A stretch of 33,419 nt of DNA from UBA6626 sp963579995 (GTDB lineage Bacteria; Planctomycetota; Phycisphaerae; Phycisphaerales; Phycisphaeraceae), in the NCBI GenBank assembly GCA_963579995.1, contig CAUZIY010000013.1, positions 1 to 33,419 of the forward strand. Reading direction: 5' to 3'. Of the stretch, positions 17,228-25,074 are shown one piece after another (position 1 is the stretch's first letter; each line of letters starts with the position of its first letter). The notes under the pieces were generated by a model, which was not told the DNA's origin, ran no database searches, and worked only from the letters and a program-made list of their open reading frames with translations. Position numbers and translations under genes: made by a program.

Positions 17228-18529
17228 TCATATTATAGTCTTCCATGATCGGAAATCATCATTCGTGTTTTCTGTCCACTCACATAGCAGACGCCGGTGA
17301 TGCGCCAGCGTTTGTGTGCTGGCAGAATCATGGACCATGTTTCGCGTTTCACCGGGGTCGGTTTCCATATCGAATAACATTTCCGATGGTTGGACCCCGC
17401 TGTAAGCCACGTACTTATAGCGAGCCGTTCGAAGCATACGCCCCTGCTTGCTCAGATCCTTGCGATCGGCTGTAAACTCGCAAACCACGAAGGGACGGCC
17501 TGGCGTTGTCGGGTTTTCAATCCACGGACGAAGACTGATCCCCGTGCACGGTGCCTGCAGTGAGACCTGGGCGTAATCACAGAGTGTGGGAAGGATGTCG
17601 ACTCCCGAAACCAGATGTGTGCCGTCGACAACGCCTGTGGGCGTAACTCCGGGCCAACTGACAATCAAGGGCACGCTGACCGGGTTCTCCCATAGAGCCA
17701 GTTTGGCTACCCACCGGTGTGCGGCCATGCCTTCACCGTGGTCACTGGTGAAGACGATGATGGTGTCGTTTTCAAGTCCCCGTTCCCGCAGAACCTGCAG
17801 GATACGCCCGATCTCGCGGTCAGCCCGTTCGACCATGCGGTAGTAGGTATTCAAGTATGCTTGCCACTGATCGGCGTCCCAGTCCTTTGTGTACAGGTTC
17901 TCTTCGCCATACTCCGTGCGTTCGCGACACCATTGAATGAGTTCGGGTTCACTCGGATCGACATCGAAATTCTCGGGTAGAGGTGGGAATTTATCAACGT
18001 TTAAACAATGTACCGGTTTGCGGCGGACCCACCAGGTAATGTCATGCGGATTGACCAAGGAGACCGCCAGCAGGAACGGGCGATCATGTTCACGCTGGAG
18101 AAACCCGATCGCTTGATCGGCAATTAGAGAATCCAATTGATTACCGAGCCAGCTTTCCCACATGGGACTGTGCCGGTCCGGGCTTAAATCTTTGAACCCG
18201 GGCAAGTCGCCGTCAAGCCTTCCCCATGCCCCGGCCCAAGCGGTGGTGTAGCCGGCACCACCAAAGATTTCACCCATGGTCGGGATACCCGGTTTTCCCT
18301 TTTGCATATTGACGTTGACCCCGGTCTCGTGTGGCATGCGACCAGTCAGTAGGCTGCTCCGAGACGGTCCGCAAACGGGCGAGGTGCAATAGGCAAGTTC
18401 AAACCGTACACCATTAGCCGCAATGCTGTCCATGTGAGGTGTGTGCAGATGGGGGTTGCCGCAAGCACTGATGGCACTGCGCGACTGCTGGTCGGTAAAT
18501 ATGAAAAGGATGTTGGGTTGTGCTGGCAT
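17228..18529 (-). CDS. Formylglycine-dependent sulfatase (type I arylsulfatase superfamily), first copy
   Basis: An alkaline-phosphatase-fold sulfatase that hydrolyses a sulfate ester. The signature CGPSRSSLLTG puts the residue converted to formylglycine at C53. NILFIFTDQQ at 6-15 supplies metal-ligand aspartates. NDTIIVFTSDHGEGMAAHRW supplies the second metal cluster. It has 433 residues from the ATG at 18529, which has AAAGG before it; a further upstream start at 18589 adds an unrelated extension. There is no signal peptide, so it would act in the cytoplasm, unlike most planctomycete sulfatases. It sits between the SGNH hydrolase and the desaturase on the same strand. Subfamily and substrate are unknown. 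Confidence 0.92.
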   Translation of the reverse strand: MPAQPNILFIFTDQQSRSAISACGNPHLHTPHMDSIAANGVRFELAYCTSPVCGPSRSSLLTGRMPHETGVNVNMQKGKPGIPTMGEIFGGAGYTTAWAGAWGRLDGDLPGFKDLSPDRHSPMWESWLGNQLDSLIADQAIGFLQREHDRPFLLAVSLVNPHDITWWVRRKPVHCLNVDKFPPLPENFDVDPSEPELIQWCRERTEYGEENLYTKDWDADQWQAYLNTYYRMVERADREIGRILQVLRERGLENDTIIVFTSDHGEGMAAHRWVAKLALWENPVSVPLIVSWPGVTPTGVVDGTHLVSGVDILPTLCDYAQVSLQAPCTGISLRPWIENPTTPGRPFVVCEFTADRKDLSKQGRMLRTARYKYVAYSGVQPSEMLFDMETDPGETRNMVHDSASTQTLAHHRRLLCEWTENTNDDFRSWKTII

Positions 18530-18673
18530 TGGCCTTTCTGTGATCCCGCTGTACACGGAATTCAGGAACTGTCCTTGCAGAATTTGCAAGTGTATTGATT
18601 GCTGTGTTTGGCCTCTATCAATTGTCGTCGGTCACCTGCTTTGCCCCTTGTCCATTTTCCTGTACGTCCTTTA

Positions 18674-19876
18674 TTACGCCAGCCGAGCGATGTCCTCGGC
18701 CATAGCCCGCCCGCCGGGTTTATAGGCAATGGGCTTCGGGGTCAACCAGTTGACAATTGCGTCTTTCACCGCGAACGCGAAGAAGTGGTTTCCCATGGGG
18801 TTGTAGTGTCCCACGTAGAAACGATCGATGTACTGCTGTGGTGTAATGCGGAACGATTGATAATCATCCACGTGAGATTGCATTGAATCAACGTACAGGA
18901 TCTTGTTGCGATCTAGGTAGTCGATCAGCGATTGATCGAAACGTGGTTCGCCCGTAACCGCCGCACGGACTTTCGCGTAGCCGTAGCTCAGTAGCACCAA
19001 GAGTTTTTTGCCTTCGGCTGCGATCCATTCCTGGACCAGATCCAGCACATATTCAGTTGACCTCAGTGCGTAGGCCATGTGCAGTGTCTTGGCATCGTTC
19101 TGGGCGCGATCAACATTGGCCAGGTCGACGTCTAGCCTCAGTACTTCGGCCAAGATCTGAAGGTCGTCGAGCTTCTGAACTCGGCCCCCTTGCATTAGCA
19201 CGCAAAGGCGAATGATCTGGTCGTTCTTAAAGGTTTCGTACATCCGGATGGGATTACATAACGCACGCAGTGAAGCAGGTGTTGGACACAGGCTCGGGCA
19301 CTCGGTCCATTGACCTGCTTCCAGGTTATAGCGTACATGTGCCCAAGGGGTGGCGTGGAACATAATTTCGTCTTTGACGTGCATACCCATCGGAAAGGTG
19401 CGAACGCGTCGAGAGGCATCAATACTGCGCACATGATCGTCGTAGAAGATATTGAGAATGATGTATTCGGATCCCAGAGTGCCGCTCTCAATCCGTCGTG
19501 CTCTACGGTAGGCTTGATACACACCATAACCGCCGATGCCAAAGTTACGGATCGGTTCACCCAGATGAGCGCTCAGGTATTCCTGCCAGGTTTCGCCGTC
19601 ACTCACCTGGTGGCACTGGGTGAAGCTATCTCCATAGGTGTTGATGCGGCACACCTGGTCAACAAACTGGAGCATGCGCCGTTGACCACCGGATTCATAG
19701 TGCGCAAGCGTGTAGCAGTCATCAAGACCGTCCTTCATCATGATGTCACGAAGAACGTAACCCAATTCTGGGTCGTACCGAGCCCACATGGGTGCATAGT
19801 CCGGGTCGAGGTAGTGTTCAACCTCTTGGGGATCAAATACTGCTTGGACAAGAAAATCACGAACATTATCTTTCAT
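18674..19876 (-). CDS. SGNH/GDSL-type hydrolase
   Basis: A serine esterase-fold protein of 400 residues. Block I is INTYGDSFTQC with nucleophile S84. Block II is NFGIGGYGVYQA at 111-122. The catalytic D/H pair probably lies in YVGHYNPMGNHFFA near the C-terminus. Such proteins commonly remove O-acetyl or other acyl groups from sugars. No signal peptide. About 75 residues precede the SGNH domain, and a helical region (about 200-300) is inserted in it. The ATG at 19876 has AAAGG 7 nt upstream, inside the end of the AAC(3)-like gene, whose stop is 2 bp away, so translation of the two is probably coupled. It is followed by the sulfatase after 144 bp. Confidence 0.8.
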   Translation of the reverse strand: MKDNVRDFLVQAVFDPQEVEHYLDPDYAPMWARYDPELGYVLRDIMMKDGLDDCYTLAHYESGGQRRMLQFVDQVCRINTYGDSFTQCHQVSDGETWQEYLSAHLGEPIRNFGIGGYGVYQAYRRARRIESGTLGSEYIILNIFYDDHVRSIDASRRVRTFPMGMHVKDEIMFHATPWAHVRYNLEAGQWTECPSLCPTPASLRALCNPIRMYETFKNDQIIRLCVLMQGGRVQKLDDLQILAEVLRLDVDLANVDRAQNDAKTLHMAYALRSTEYVLDLVQEWIAAEGKKLLVLLSYGYAKVRAAVTGEPRFDQSLIDYLDRNKILYVDSMQSHVDDYQSFRITPQQYIDRFYVGHYNPMGNHFFAFAVKDAIVNWLTPKPIAYKPGGRAMAEDIARLA

Positions 19877-19878
19877 GT

Positions 19879-20772
19879 TCAACCTTTCTGGCCTGCGCCC
19901 GGACTTGTGGCCGGGAATACAAGGTCTGGATCAACGACAGATTGAAACCCCTTGGCATTCTCAATAGTTTTGCCGTGGGAAAGAGCGGTCACCGTGTCAC
20001 CCTGTTTCAAAAATGCATGCTGGTCCTCGATATACATCGCCTCTGCGATCCGGGCCGCGTCGATGCCGGTAAACAACCTTCCGATTGCATTGCCCACAGG
20101 TCCGATTTGAACCTTGTCGGCAGCCTCGAGATGCTCACCGAACCGGTTGAAGTCACTACCAGGGTGTGATTCGGTTCGGTCATGGACACGGCTGATCAAT
20201 GGGGCCAGACTCCCATCCAAACACCGCATGCGACGCTTTACGTCATATTCTCTTCGGTAAGCAACGGCGAGCGCAACCTCCCAGATATGAATGGCTGTCA
20301 AGTTGCTGTATGGAACACCAAGAAGTAAGAGTTGACCATCATTCTTGCATATCCATGCCATGGGACTGTTTGAGTCCCAAGCCGACGAGCCACCGGTGGT
20401 TGTGATCGTGTTTGCCAGCGGACCAATCGCCGCGACGCTGTGCCACAGGTGAAAACTACGTTGGGCTTTCGGGCGAGTACGGACAGCATTTGTGATGGCA
20501 CCCATTGCCGAGGGTGTTCGGTCTGGATCAAATATCCAATTGGGATCACGTGAAGGAGGATAGTCGCCTGGATAGGTGAACGTGGGTACCACCAGTGTTC
20601 CCTCGAGGCCCAGCACCTTGAGCAATGCATCAACGACCGTTTCTGCGCCCCCATAAACATTTCCGATTGAGCTGAGCGAGCTATGAACCATTAATAGGGA
20701 TCCGCTTTGAACGCCCAGATCGGTCAAACCACGGATGATATCTTCGCATCTGGTTTGTTTTGCTCGTGCCAT
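19879..20772 (-). CDS. AAC(3)-family N-acetyltransferase-like protein
   Basis: This belongs to the aminoglycoside 3-N-acetyltransferase fold family. MVHSSLSSIG at 28-37, GTLVVPTFTYP around 58-68, TPSAMGAITNAVR and LLLLGVPYSNLTAIHIWE (the HxxE at the substrate and acetyl-CoA site) are all characteristic. It has 297 residues from the ATG at 20772, normal for the family; a start at 20817 is less likely. Many members outside resistance plasmids act on amino sugars. Here it is the first gene of an operon with an SGNH hydrolase, a sulfatase and a desaturase, so an acyl transfer onto an amino sugar is more likely than drug resistance. I infer this from context only. Confidence 0.85.
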   Translation of the reverse strand: MARAKQTRCEDIIRGLTDLGVQSGSLLMVHSSLSSIGNVYGGAETVVDALLKVLGLEGTLVVPTFTYPGDYPPSRDPNWIFDPDRTPSAMGAITNAVRTRPKAQRSFHLWHSVAAIGPLANTITTTGGSSAWDSNSPMAWICKNDGQLLLLGVPYSNLTAIHIWEVALAVAYRREYDVKRRMRCLDGSLAPLISRVHDRTESHPGSDFNRFGEHLEAADKVQIGPVGNAIGRLFTGIDAARIAEAMYIEDQHAFLKQGDTVTALSHGKTIENAKGFQSVVDPDLVFPATSPGAGQKG

Positions 20773-21168
20773 CCCAGCGTCCTGTATGGTTGAATATTCT
20801 TCATTGAATAGCTGCAAATGTATGATACTGTTGCAGGAAGATGGCTGTCGGCAAAAGATGATGATTCAAGGTTGCAATGCCACATTCCAGCATTCTCCTG
20901 CCGGTGGTCGACCTGTACCCTATGCATTGCGTATCTTGTGCCGAGGAACTCTCGCTTGCGCGGGCCAGCATGGCCCATATGTTCTGGGAAGATGTGCGAT
21001 ACGCACGGGTTTACGTCAATTCCGCGTACTATAGTCTGCTCCTGGTTTTTGGCCTGAATGAGGGCATGGGGGATAATTGGGTGTGAGTTGCCGGTCATGT
21101 GAAACGATTGACGTGGACATGTTTTCAGCAGTTACTCTACATTTGCCAACAGATACCTGGAATTAATC
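20773..21168. other. 396-bp divergent intergenic region with possible RNA structure
   Basis: It lies between the AAC(3)-like and ceramidase-like genes. TGCGTATC at 20928-20935 and GATACGCA at 20998-21005 are exact reverse complements. Between them GGGCC (20962-20966) and GGCCC (20972-20976) form a hairpin. GTGCG-ATA-CGCAC at 20994-21006 is a competing hairpin that uses the same right-hand bases. A possible small gene overlaps this. Confidence 0.35.
20877..21086 (+). CDS. possible small protein of unknown function
   Basis: A 69-codon frame begins at the ATG at 20877 with AAGG 5 nt upstream. The translation is fairly protein-like, with a CVSC pair and a C-terminal aromatic/hydrophobic stretch (VNSAYYSLLLVFGLNEGMG). 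I do not recognise it. It is in the same direction as, and 82 bp ahead of, the ceramidase-like gene. The overlapping inverted repeats argue that the region may instead be regulatory. Confidence 0.28.
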   Translation: MPHSSILLPVVDLYPMHCVSCAEELSLARASMAHMFWEDVRYARVYVNSAYYSLLLVFGLNEGMGDNWV

Positions 21169-22590
21169 TTGGGTTCATTGCAGTTCGGTATGGTGGGCTT
21201 CGACATTACGCCGCGGTTGCACCCGCAGTTTGGTGCATGGGGGACAACGGCTGGCTTGACGAAGATCGATCTACCCCTGTTGGGCCGTTGTGTTGTATTG
21301 GATCAAGGTGGGCTACGGTTGATATGGTTCGGAATGGATCTCATTGGTCAGACAGTTTCAGGCACAAACAAAATTCGTGGTGAACTGGCTGAAGCACTCG
21401 GTCTTAAAGTCAGCCAAATTATCTGGTCTACAAGCCAGACACATTCCAGTGGTGCACTGCCTGGTTCAAATATCACCGGTAGTTCCATCGCAGACTTATC
21501 AAGGCAGGATTCTGTTTTCGCCAATGTTGAGCACAGGCGTTTTTCAAACAGGTGCATCGATGCGGCCCAGGAGGCGATCAGTCGATTGCAAGCTGTGAAG
21601 ATCTCGTCAGGTGCCGGGTTCTGTGATTCGATGTGTTATAACCGGCGGCTTCCTACGGCTGCTGGTGGAGTCAAGTTCAGCCGTGATTACAAAGAAGGGA
21701 TTCGGAATCCCAAGCCCTTTGATACCACGATCGGGCTGTTACGTTTTGAAAACAAGCAGGCAGAAACGCTCGGTGCAATCTTCAACTTCGGTTGCCACCC
21801 GGCAACAATGATTGATGACTGTTACGTTTCGCCCGACTGGGTTGGAACCGCTCGCCAGTACGTGCAGGACGCCATCGGGGGGGCGCCGGCCATGTTCGTG
21901 CAGGGGTTTTTGGGTGATGTGCTGTGTTATCACATCTTCGGTGGACCTGCACAGGCCAAGCAGACCGGTGCCCGTCTAGGACAAGCAGCGGCTAAGGCAA
22001 TGGACACGCTCGTTCCGGTGAAAGGTGAACTGTTGAGTCATAAGGTTCAGGCAATCGATTTGCCGTGTCGCCCGATGTATGGTCGACGGGAGTTGGATGA
22101 TGAGCTTAACATGCGTCACTCTTTTATTAAGGATCTTCAACGGGATCCGCATTTGACTTGGTGTGGTGGTATAAATTTTCCGGAACAGTTCAGCGCTGAA
22201 CAAAAATCGGCATCGGTGAATCTGCAAATCGATTATCTTGAGAAGGGCTTAGAAATGCTTGCGGTCGATCAGAGGCCATCACCGGCCCTGTCGCTTGCCC
22301 TCGGTGTGATCCGAATCGGTAATCTGGCTGCCGTATACGCGCCGGGCGAGATCTTTACAGCTGTGGGCATGCAGATCCGGCATTTGTCATCGTTCGATCA
22401 CATGCTGGTTTGCGGGGATACCAACGGATTGTTGGGATACATCGGCAATGATGAAGAGATTGACCGTGGCGGTTACGAAACGGATACATTCTGGAAAATG
22501 GTTAGTCATGATGGGTTTCGCCTGGCCCCGGGCAAGGGAACGGCGGATCGTATTGTGAAAACGAGCCTGGAACTCCTCGAAAACGGGTAG
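21169..22590 (+). CDS. Neutral/alkaline non-lysosomal ceramidase-like protein
   Basis: Related to the N-terminal catalytic domain of neutral ceramidases, zinc amidases that split the N-acyl bond of ceramide. Visible family blocks are GFDITP near the N-terminus, SQTHSS at 89-94 (H92), GCHPATM at 208-214 (H210), then SPDWVG with S221 in the nucleophile place, APGEIFTAVG at 391-400 (E394), and GLLGYIGNDEE with a further GGYET, where the tyrosine ligand should lie. At 473 residues it lacks the C-terminal Ig-like domain of true ceramidases and has no signal peptide. Many such short bacterial relatives have no known substrate. The start is uncertain: TTG at 21169 with a weak GGA upstream, or ATG at 21190. 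Confidence 0.8.
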   Translation: MGSLQFGMVGFDITPRLHPQFGAWGTTAGLTKIDLPLLGRCVVLDQGGLRLIWFGMDLIGQTVSGTNKIRGELAEALGLKVSQIIWSTSQTHSSGALPGSNITGSSIADLSRQDSVFANVEHRRFSNRCIDAAQEAISRLQAVKISSGAGFCDSMCYNRRLPTAAGGVKFSRDYKEGIRNPKPFDTTIGLLRFENKQAETLGAIFNFGCHPATMIDDCYVSPDWVGTARQYVQDAIGGAPAMFVQGFLGDVLCYHIFGGPAQAKQTGARLGQAAAKAMDTLVPVKGELLSHKVQAIDLPCRPMYGRRELDDELNMRHSFIKDLQRDPHLTWCGGINFPEQFSAEQKSASVNLQIDYLEKGLEMLAVDQRPSPALSLALGVIRIGNLAAVYAPGEIFTAVGMQIRHLSSFDHMLVCGDTNGLLGYIGNDEEIDRGGYETDTFWKMVSHDGFRLAPGKGTADRIVKTSLELLENG

Positions 22591-22638
22591 CAATGGCAAT
22601 ATGGAAGTAAACTGGCTTTTGATTCATTCTTGTCACCA

Positions 22639-22671
22639 GGTCGTATGGGCATCCATGCCTGCCCAATGACC
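22639..22671 (+). other. hairpin between the ceramidase-like and acyltransferase genes
   Basis: GGTC (22639-22642) and TGGGCA (22646-22651) pair with TGCCCA (22660-22665) and GACC (22668-22671), with a small internal loop and an 8-nt apical loop. There is no T tract, so a simple intrinsic terminator is unlikely. It may protect or attenuate the transcript. Confidence 0.35.
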
Positions 22672-22720
22672 ATGAGCCAGGTGAGGCAACTTCGCCTTCG
22701 CGGCCTTACGGGGAAATATC

Positions 22721-23440
22721 GTGACTGATACATACAGACCAAAACCATTGAATGGCCTAACGAAGTTTGATAACGCCGAGGTGGGCGCAGGTTCATTCAT
22801 TGAGCCAGATGTCACAGTTGGATTTAGGTATCACGAGGACTGTGGCCCGGCCCGGATCGGCAAGCACTGCATGCTGCGGAAGGGCACAATTATTTATGGC
22901 GACGTAATGATTGGCGATTATTTTCAGTCCTGTCACTATGCAGTCATTCGTGCCAAGGTGCAAATGGGTGATTACTGTAACGTCATGAATCACTCGACAC
23001 TCGAAGGTTTGATCCGGATGGGTGACGGCGTAAGGATCATGTCACACGTCTATGTCCCGTCACGCACCTGGTTTGGTGATCATGTGTTTGTCGGTCCGGG
23101 TGTAATATTTTTGAATGATCGGTATCCGGGTCGCATCGAACCCGACCCGTCACCAATGGGCGCAACGATTGAGGACCATGTCATGATCGGTGGCGGTGCC
23201 ACGGTATTATCGGGAATCACCATTGGTCGGCAGAGTTTTATTGCTGCAGGTGCACTGGTAAACCGTGATGTGCCGGCAAAGAGTCTTGTGGTGGGAGTGC
23301 CCGGCCGTATTGAGCCGTTGCCGTCAAAACTTAATAAGCCCAATGCCGAACCGTTGACCGTACAGCCAATAGATATTTGGCATCCGGGTGGAGATGATGC
23401 AAGTCATCTGGAGTGGCCGGAACATTGGCCACAACGCTGA
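22721..23440 (+). CDS. Left-handed beta-helix (hexapeptide repeat) acyltransferase
   Basis: A trimeric acyltransferase of the LbetaH class that moves an acetyl or other acyl group from CoA to a sugar or similar acceptor. Imperfect hexapeptide repeats start at about residue 20 (VGAGSFIEPDVTVG) and run to about 190, ending in IGGGATVLSGITIGRQSFIAAG and the usual exit VPAKSLVVGVPGRI. A loop with PSRTWFGDHVFVGPGVIFLNDRY is like sugar O-acetyltransferases. The GTG at 22721 has GGGGAAA about 5 nt upstream. The 239-residue protein has a polar 35-residue tail. It follows the ceramidase-like gene on the same strand at 130 bp. The acceptor is unknown. Confidence 0.85.
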   Translation: MTDTYRPKPLNGLTKFDNAEVGAGSFIEPDVTVGFRYHEDCGPARIGKHCMLRKGTIIYGDVMIGDYFQSCHYAVIRAKVQMGDYCNVMNHSTLEGLIRMGDGVRIMSHVYVPSRTWFGDHVFVGPGVIFLNDRYPGRIEPDPSPMGATIEDHVMIGGGATVLSGITIGRQSFIAAGALVNRDVPAKSLVVGVPGRIEPLPSKLNKPNAEPLTVQPIDIWHPGGDDASHLEWPEHWPQR

Positions 23441-23589
23441 ATATACGACTTTCAGAATATTCGTGCCGCCGGTCTGTCGAGGCGAGTTGGGAAGTGCCGA
23501 TGTTGTTGGTGGTTCTGGCCCCATGGAGGCGATGGTTTGCCTTCTGAAAGCTAATAGGGCGGCTCAATTTCCTGTGAACATCTGGGCAA

Positions 23590-24813
23590 TTATCGAACGG
23601 GGTGTGGGGGGTGACGTTTGCTGTAGCAGGCGATTGCCGCAAGGATCATCATGAAGGTCTGTGGTTCGGGAACGTTCGATAACGTATCGACTGTTGTGGT
23701 AAACGGTATACGAGTTCCAGAACTTGCCGACCAAGTGGCGCCAAGGATTCCTAAATCCGTGATGTTTACGCTGCGATCTTCATTGAAATCCCCATCCGTA
23801 AATTCCATGCCCACCATATTGTAGTTGGATCCCACGATGCCCAGGTCACCGACATCAACCACCCCGTCCAGATTTGCATCCCCCGGCACCGCGGGTGATT
23901 CATTGAGCAGGGTGCTCAAGGTGACCTCTTCGCCTTCGAGGAAACGAATGACATCCAGCCAGTAGAACCCGGTCTGTCTCTGGAGGGCTTGGCCTCCATC
24001 CTCCTGGCTTTCGAACAGGGTGTGTCCTGATGGATCATGCGGTGGTCCGTAATCCCAGTCATTAAATATTTTAAGCGTGGATTCTACGGGGGTTCCGGTC
24101 CGGTTGGTTAAACGTTCGTGAACAGTTGATACAAGGTCAACCAGATTATTGTTTGGGTTGTCAGGTGGCTGATCATTATTGGCTGCGAGCAGGAAGAACT
24201 CCGAAGTGTTTTCGTCAATGTCTGCAAGGGCGGATTCTTTAAGGTACTCATCCATGGTGGTGTAATCCTTTAAAGAAGTGGCGCCACCTTCTACCCAATG
24301 TCCTGCCTCGCCGATTTTCCCGGGTGCTGCAGCCATGATGACCACCTTGTCAATGGTAACCTCTTGAGTTTTTGTGGTCTTGAGTTCGGCTATTTTCAAA
24401 GCCAGCAGGCCACCTCGTGAATATCCTATCAGGGATACTCCTTGGCTTAGATCAATGGTCTGTTCAGGCCCAAGATTGTCTGCGGCTAAGTCCAGCAAGT
24501 CGTCGATGCCGTTTTGTACTTCGGTGAGCGTATCAGGTACTGATATTTCCGTTCTCCGCTGCGCGTAGCCGATCATGCCTGCTTCAGCCAGTTTTCGTGC
24601 AACCAGTTCCATATCACCGCCGACCAGGCTTCCCATGCCCCCATGGTTGTACAGGACCGGTCGAAAGGCTCCGGGGCTTTCTGGTAGTCCCAGAAAGGAA
24701 CCATTGCCTTCTGGGTCGCTGATCAGTACGGCGTAGAGGTCTGTGGTAAACAGATGAAAACTTATTACGAACAGTGCCAGGAAGTAGAGCCGCATGGCGG
24801 GCGATATGTTCAT
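23590..24813 (-). CDS. Secreted alpha/beta hydrolase with dockerin repeats and PEP-CTERM signal
   Basis: An exported alpha/beta hydrolase of 407 residues. A signal peptide covers about 1-29 (MRLYFLALFVISFHLF). NHGGMGSLVGG at 57-66 is an oxyanion-type loop, and GYSRGG at 130-135 gives nucleophile S132. The catalytic histidine could be H264 in PSGHTLF. Residues 311-360 are two dockerin type I calcium repeats (GDANLDGVVDVGDLG and GDFNEDRSVNITDLG). VPEPQTFMMILAAIACYSKR at 381-400 is a PEP-CTERM sorting signal with a short hydrophobic stretch and basic end. GGGAG lies about 10 nt before the ATG at 24813. The fold suggests an esterase or dienelactone-hydrolase-like activity. Substrate unknown. Confidence 0.88.
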   Translation of the reverse strand: MNISPAMRLYFLALFVISFHLFTTDLYAVLISDPEGNGSFLGLPESPGAFRPVLYNHGGMGSLVGGDMELVARKLAEAGMIGYAQRRTEISVPDTLTEVQNGIDDLLDLAADNLGPEQTIDLSQGVSLIGYSRGGLLALKIAELKTTKTQEVTIDKVVIMAAAPGKIGEAGHWVEGGATSLKDYTTMDEYLKESALADIDENTSEFFLLAANNDQPPDNPNNNLVDLVSTVHERLTNRTGTPVESTLKIFNDWDYGPPHDPSGHTLFESQEDGGQALQRQTGFYWLDVIRFLEGEEVTLSTLLNESPAVPGDANLDGVVDVGDLGIVGSNYNMVGMEFTDGDFNEDRSVNITDLGILGATWSASSGTRIPFTTTVDTLSNVPEPQTFMMILAAIACYSKRHPPHPVR

Positions 24814-24855
24814 GATTGCTGATTCTCCCAAAAACGAGATGCGCGAATCCGAGTA

Positions 24856-24861
24856 ATTATA
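24856..24861 (-). promoter_or_regulatory. consensus -10 box upstream of the PEP-CTERM hydrolase
   Basis: A perfect TATAAT reads on the minus strand 43 bp before the ATG at 24813. No good -35 is seen 16-18 bp further up, so an activator may be needed. Confidence 0.4.
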
Positions 24862-25074
24862 GCATTTTGGTCTGCCGACCACACCATTTCATCGAGGTGA
24901 TTGTGGTGGATTTGTGGTCCTGGATCTGCTTTTTGTTGGCCCAACCTGTGAAGGCGGGCTGGTGGGGTTGTCTGGACCATCGGGTCAGTTGGAACCTGGT
25001 TCTTTCAGCCGATATGGTTTGTCATGAGCAACGACCTTTTTATGTTGCTGGTGAACCTGATGTGTCCTGTGCAG

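Noticed and set aside
19879..20772. Aminoglycoside resistance gene
   Set aside because: The fold family fits, but there is no mobile element or resistance context, and the gene is coupled to an SGNH hydrolase and sulfatase. Calling it a resistance determinant would go beyond the sequence.
20724..21098. Minus-strand 124-codon frame opposite the small plus-strand frame
   Set aside because: It overlaps the start of the AAC(3)-like gene in another frame and has no ribosome site or family features.
23449..23550. Nine-base inverted repeat CTTTCAGAA / TTCTGAAAG between the acyltransferase and hydrolase genes
   Set aside because: The arms are 84 bases apart with no T tract. A match of this size at this distance is expected by chance somewhere in the window.
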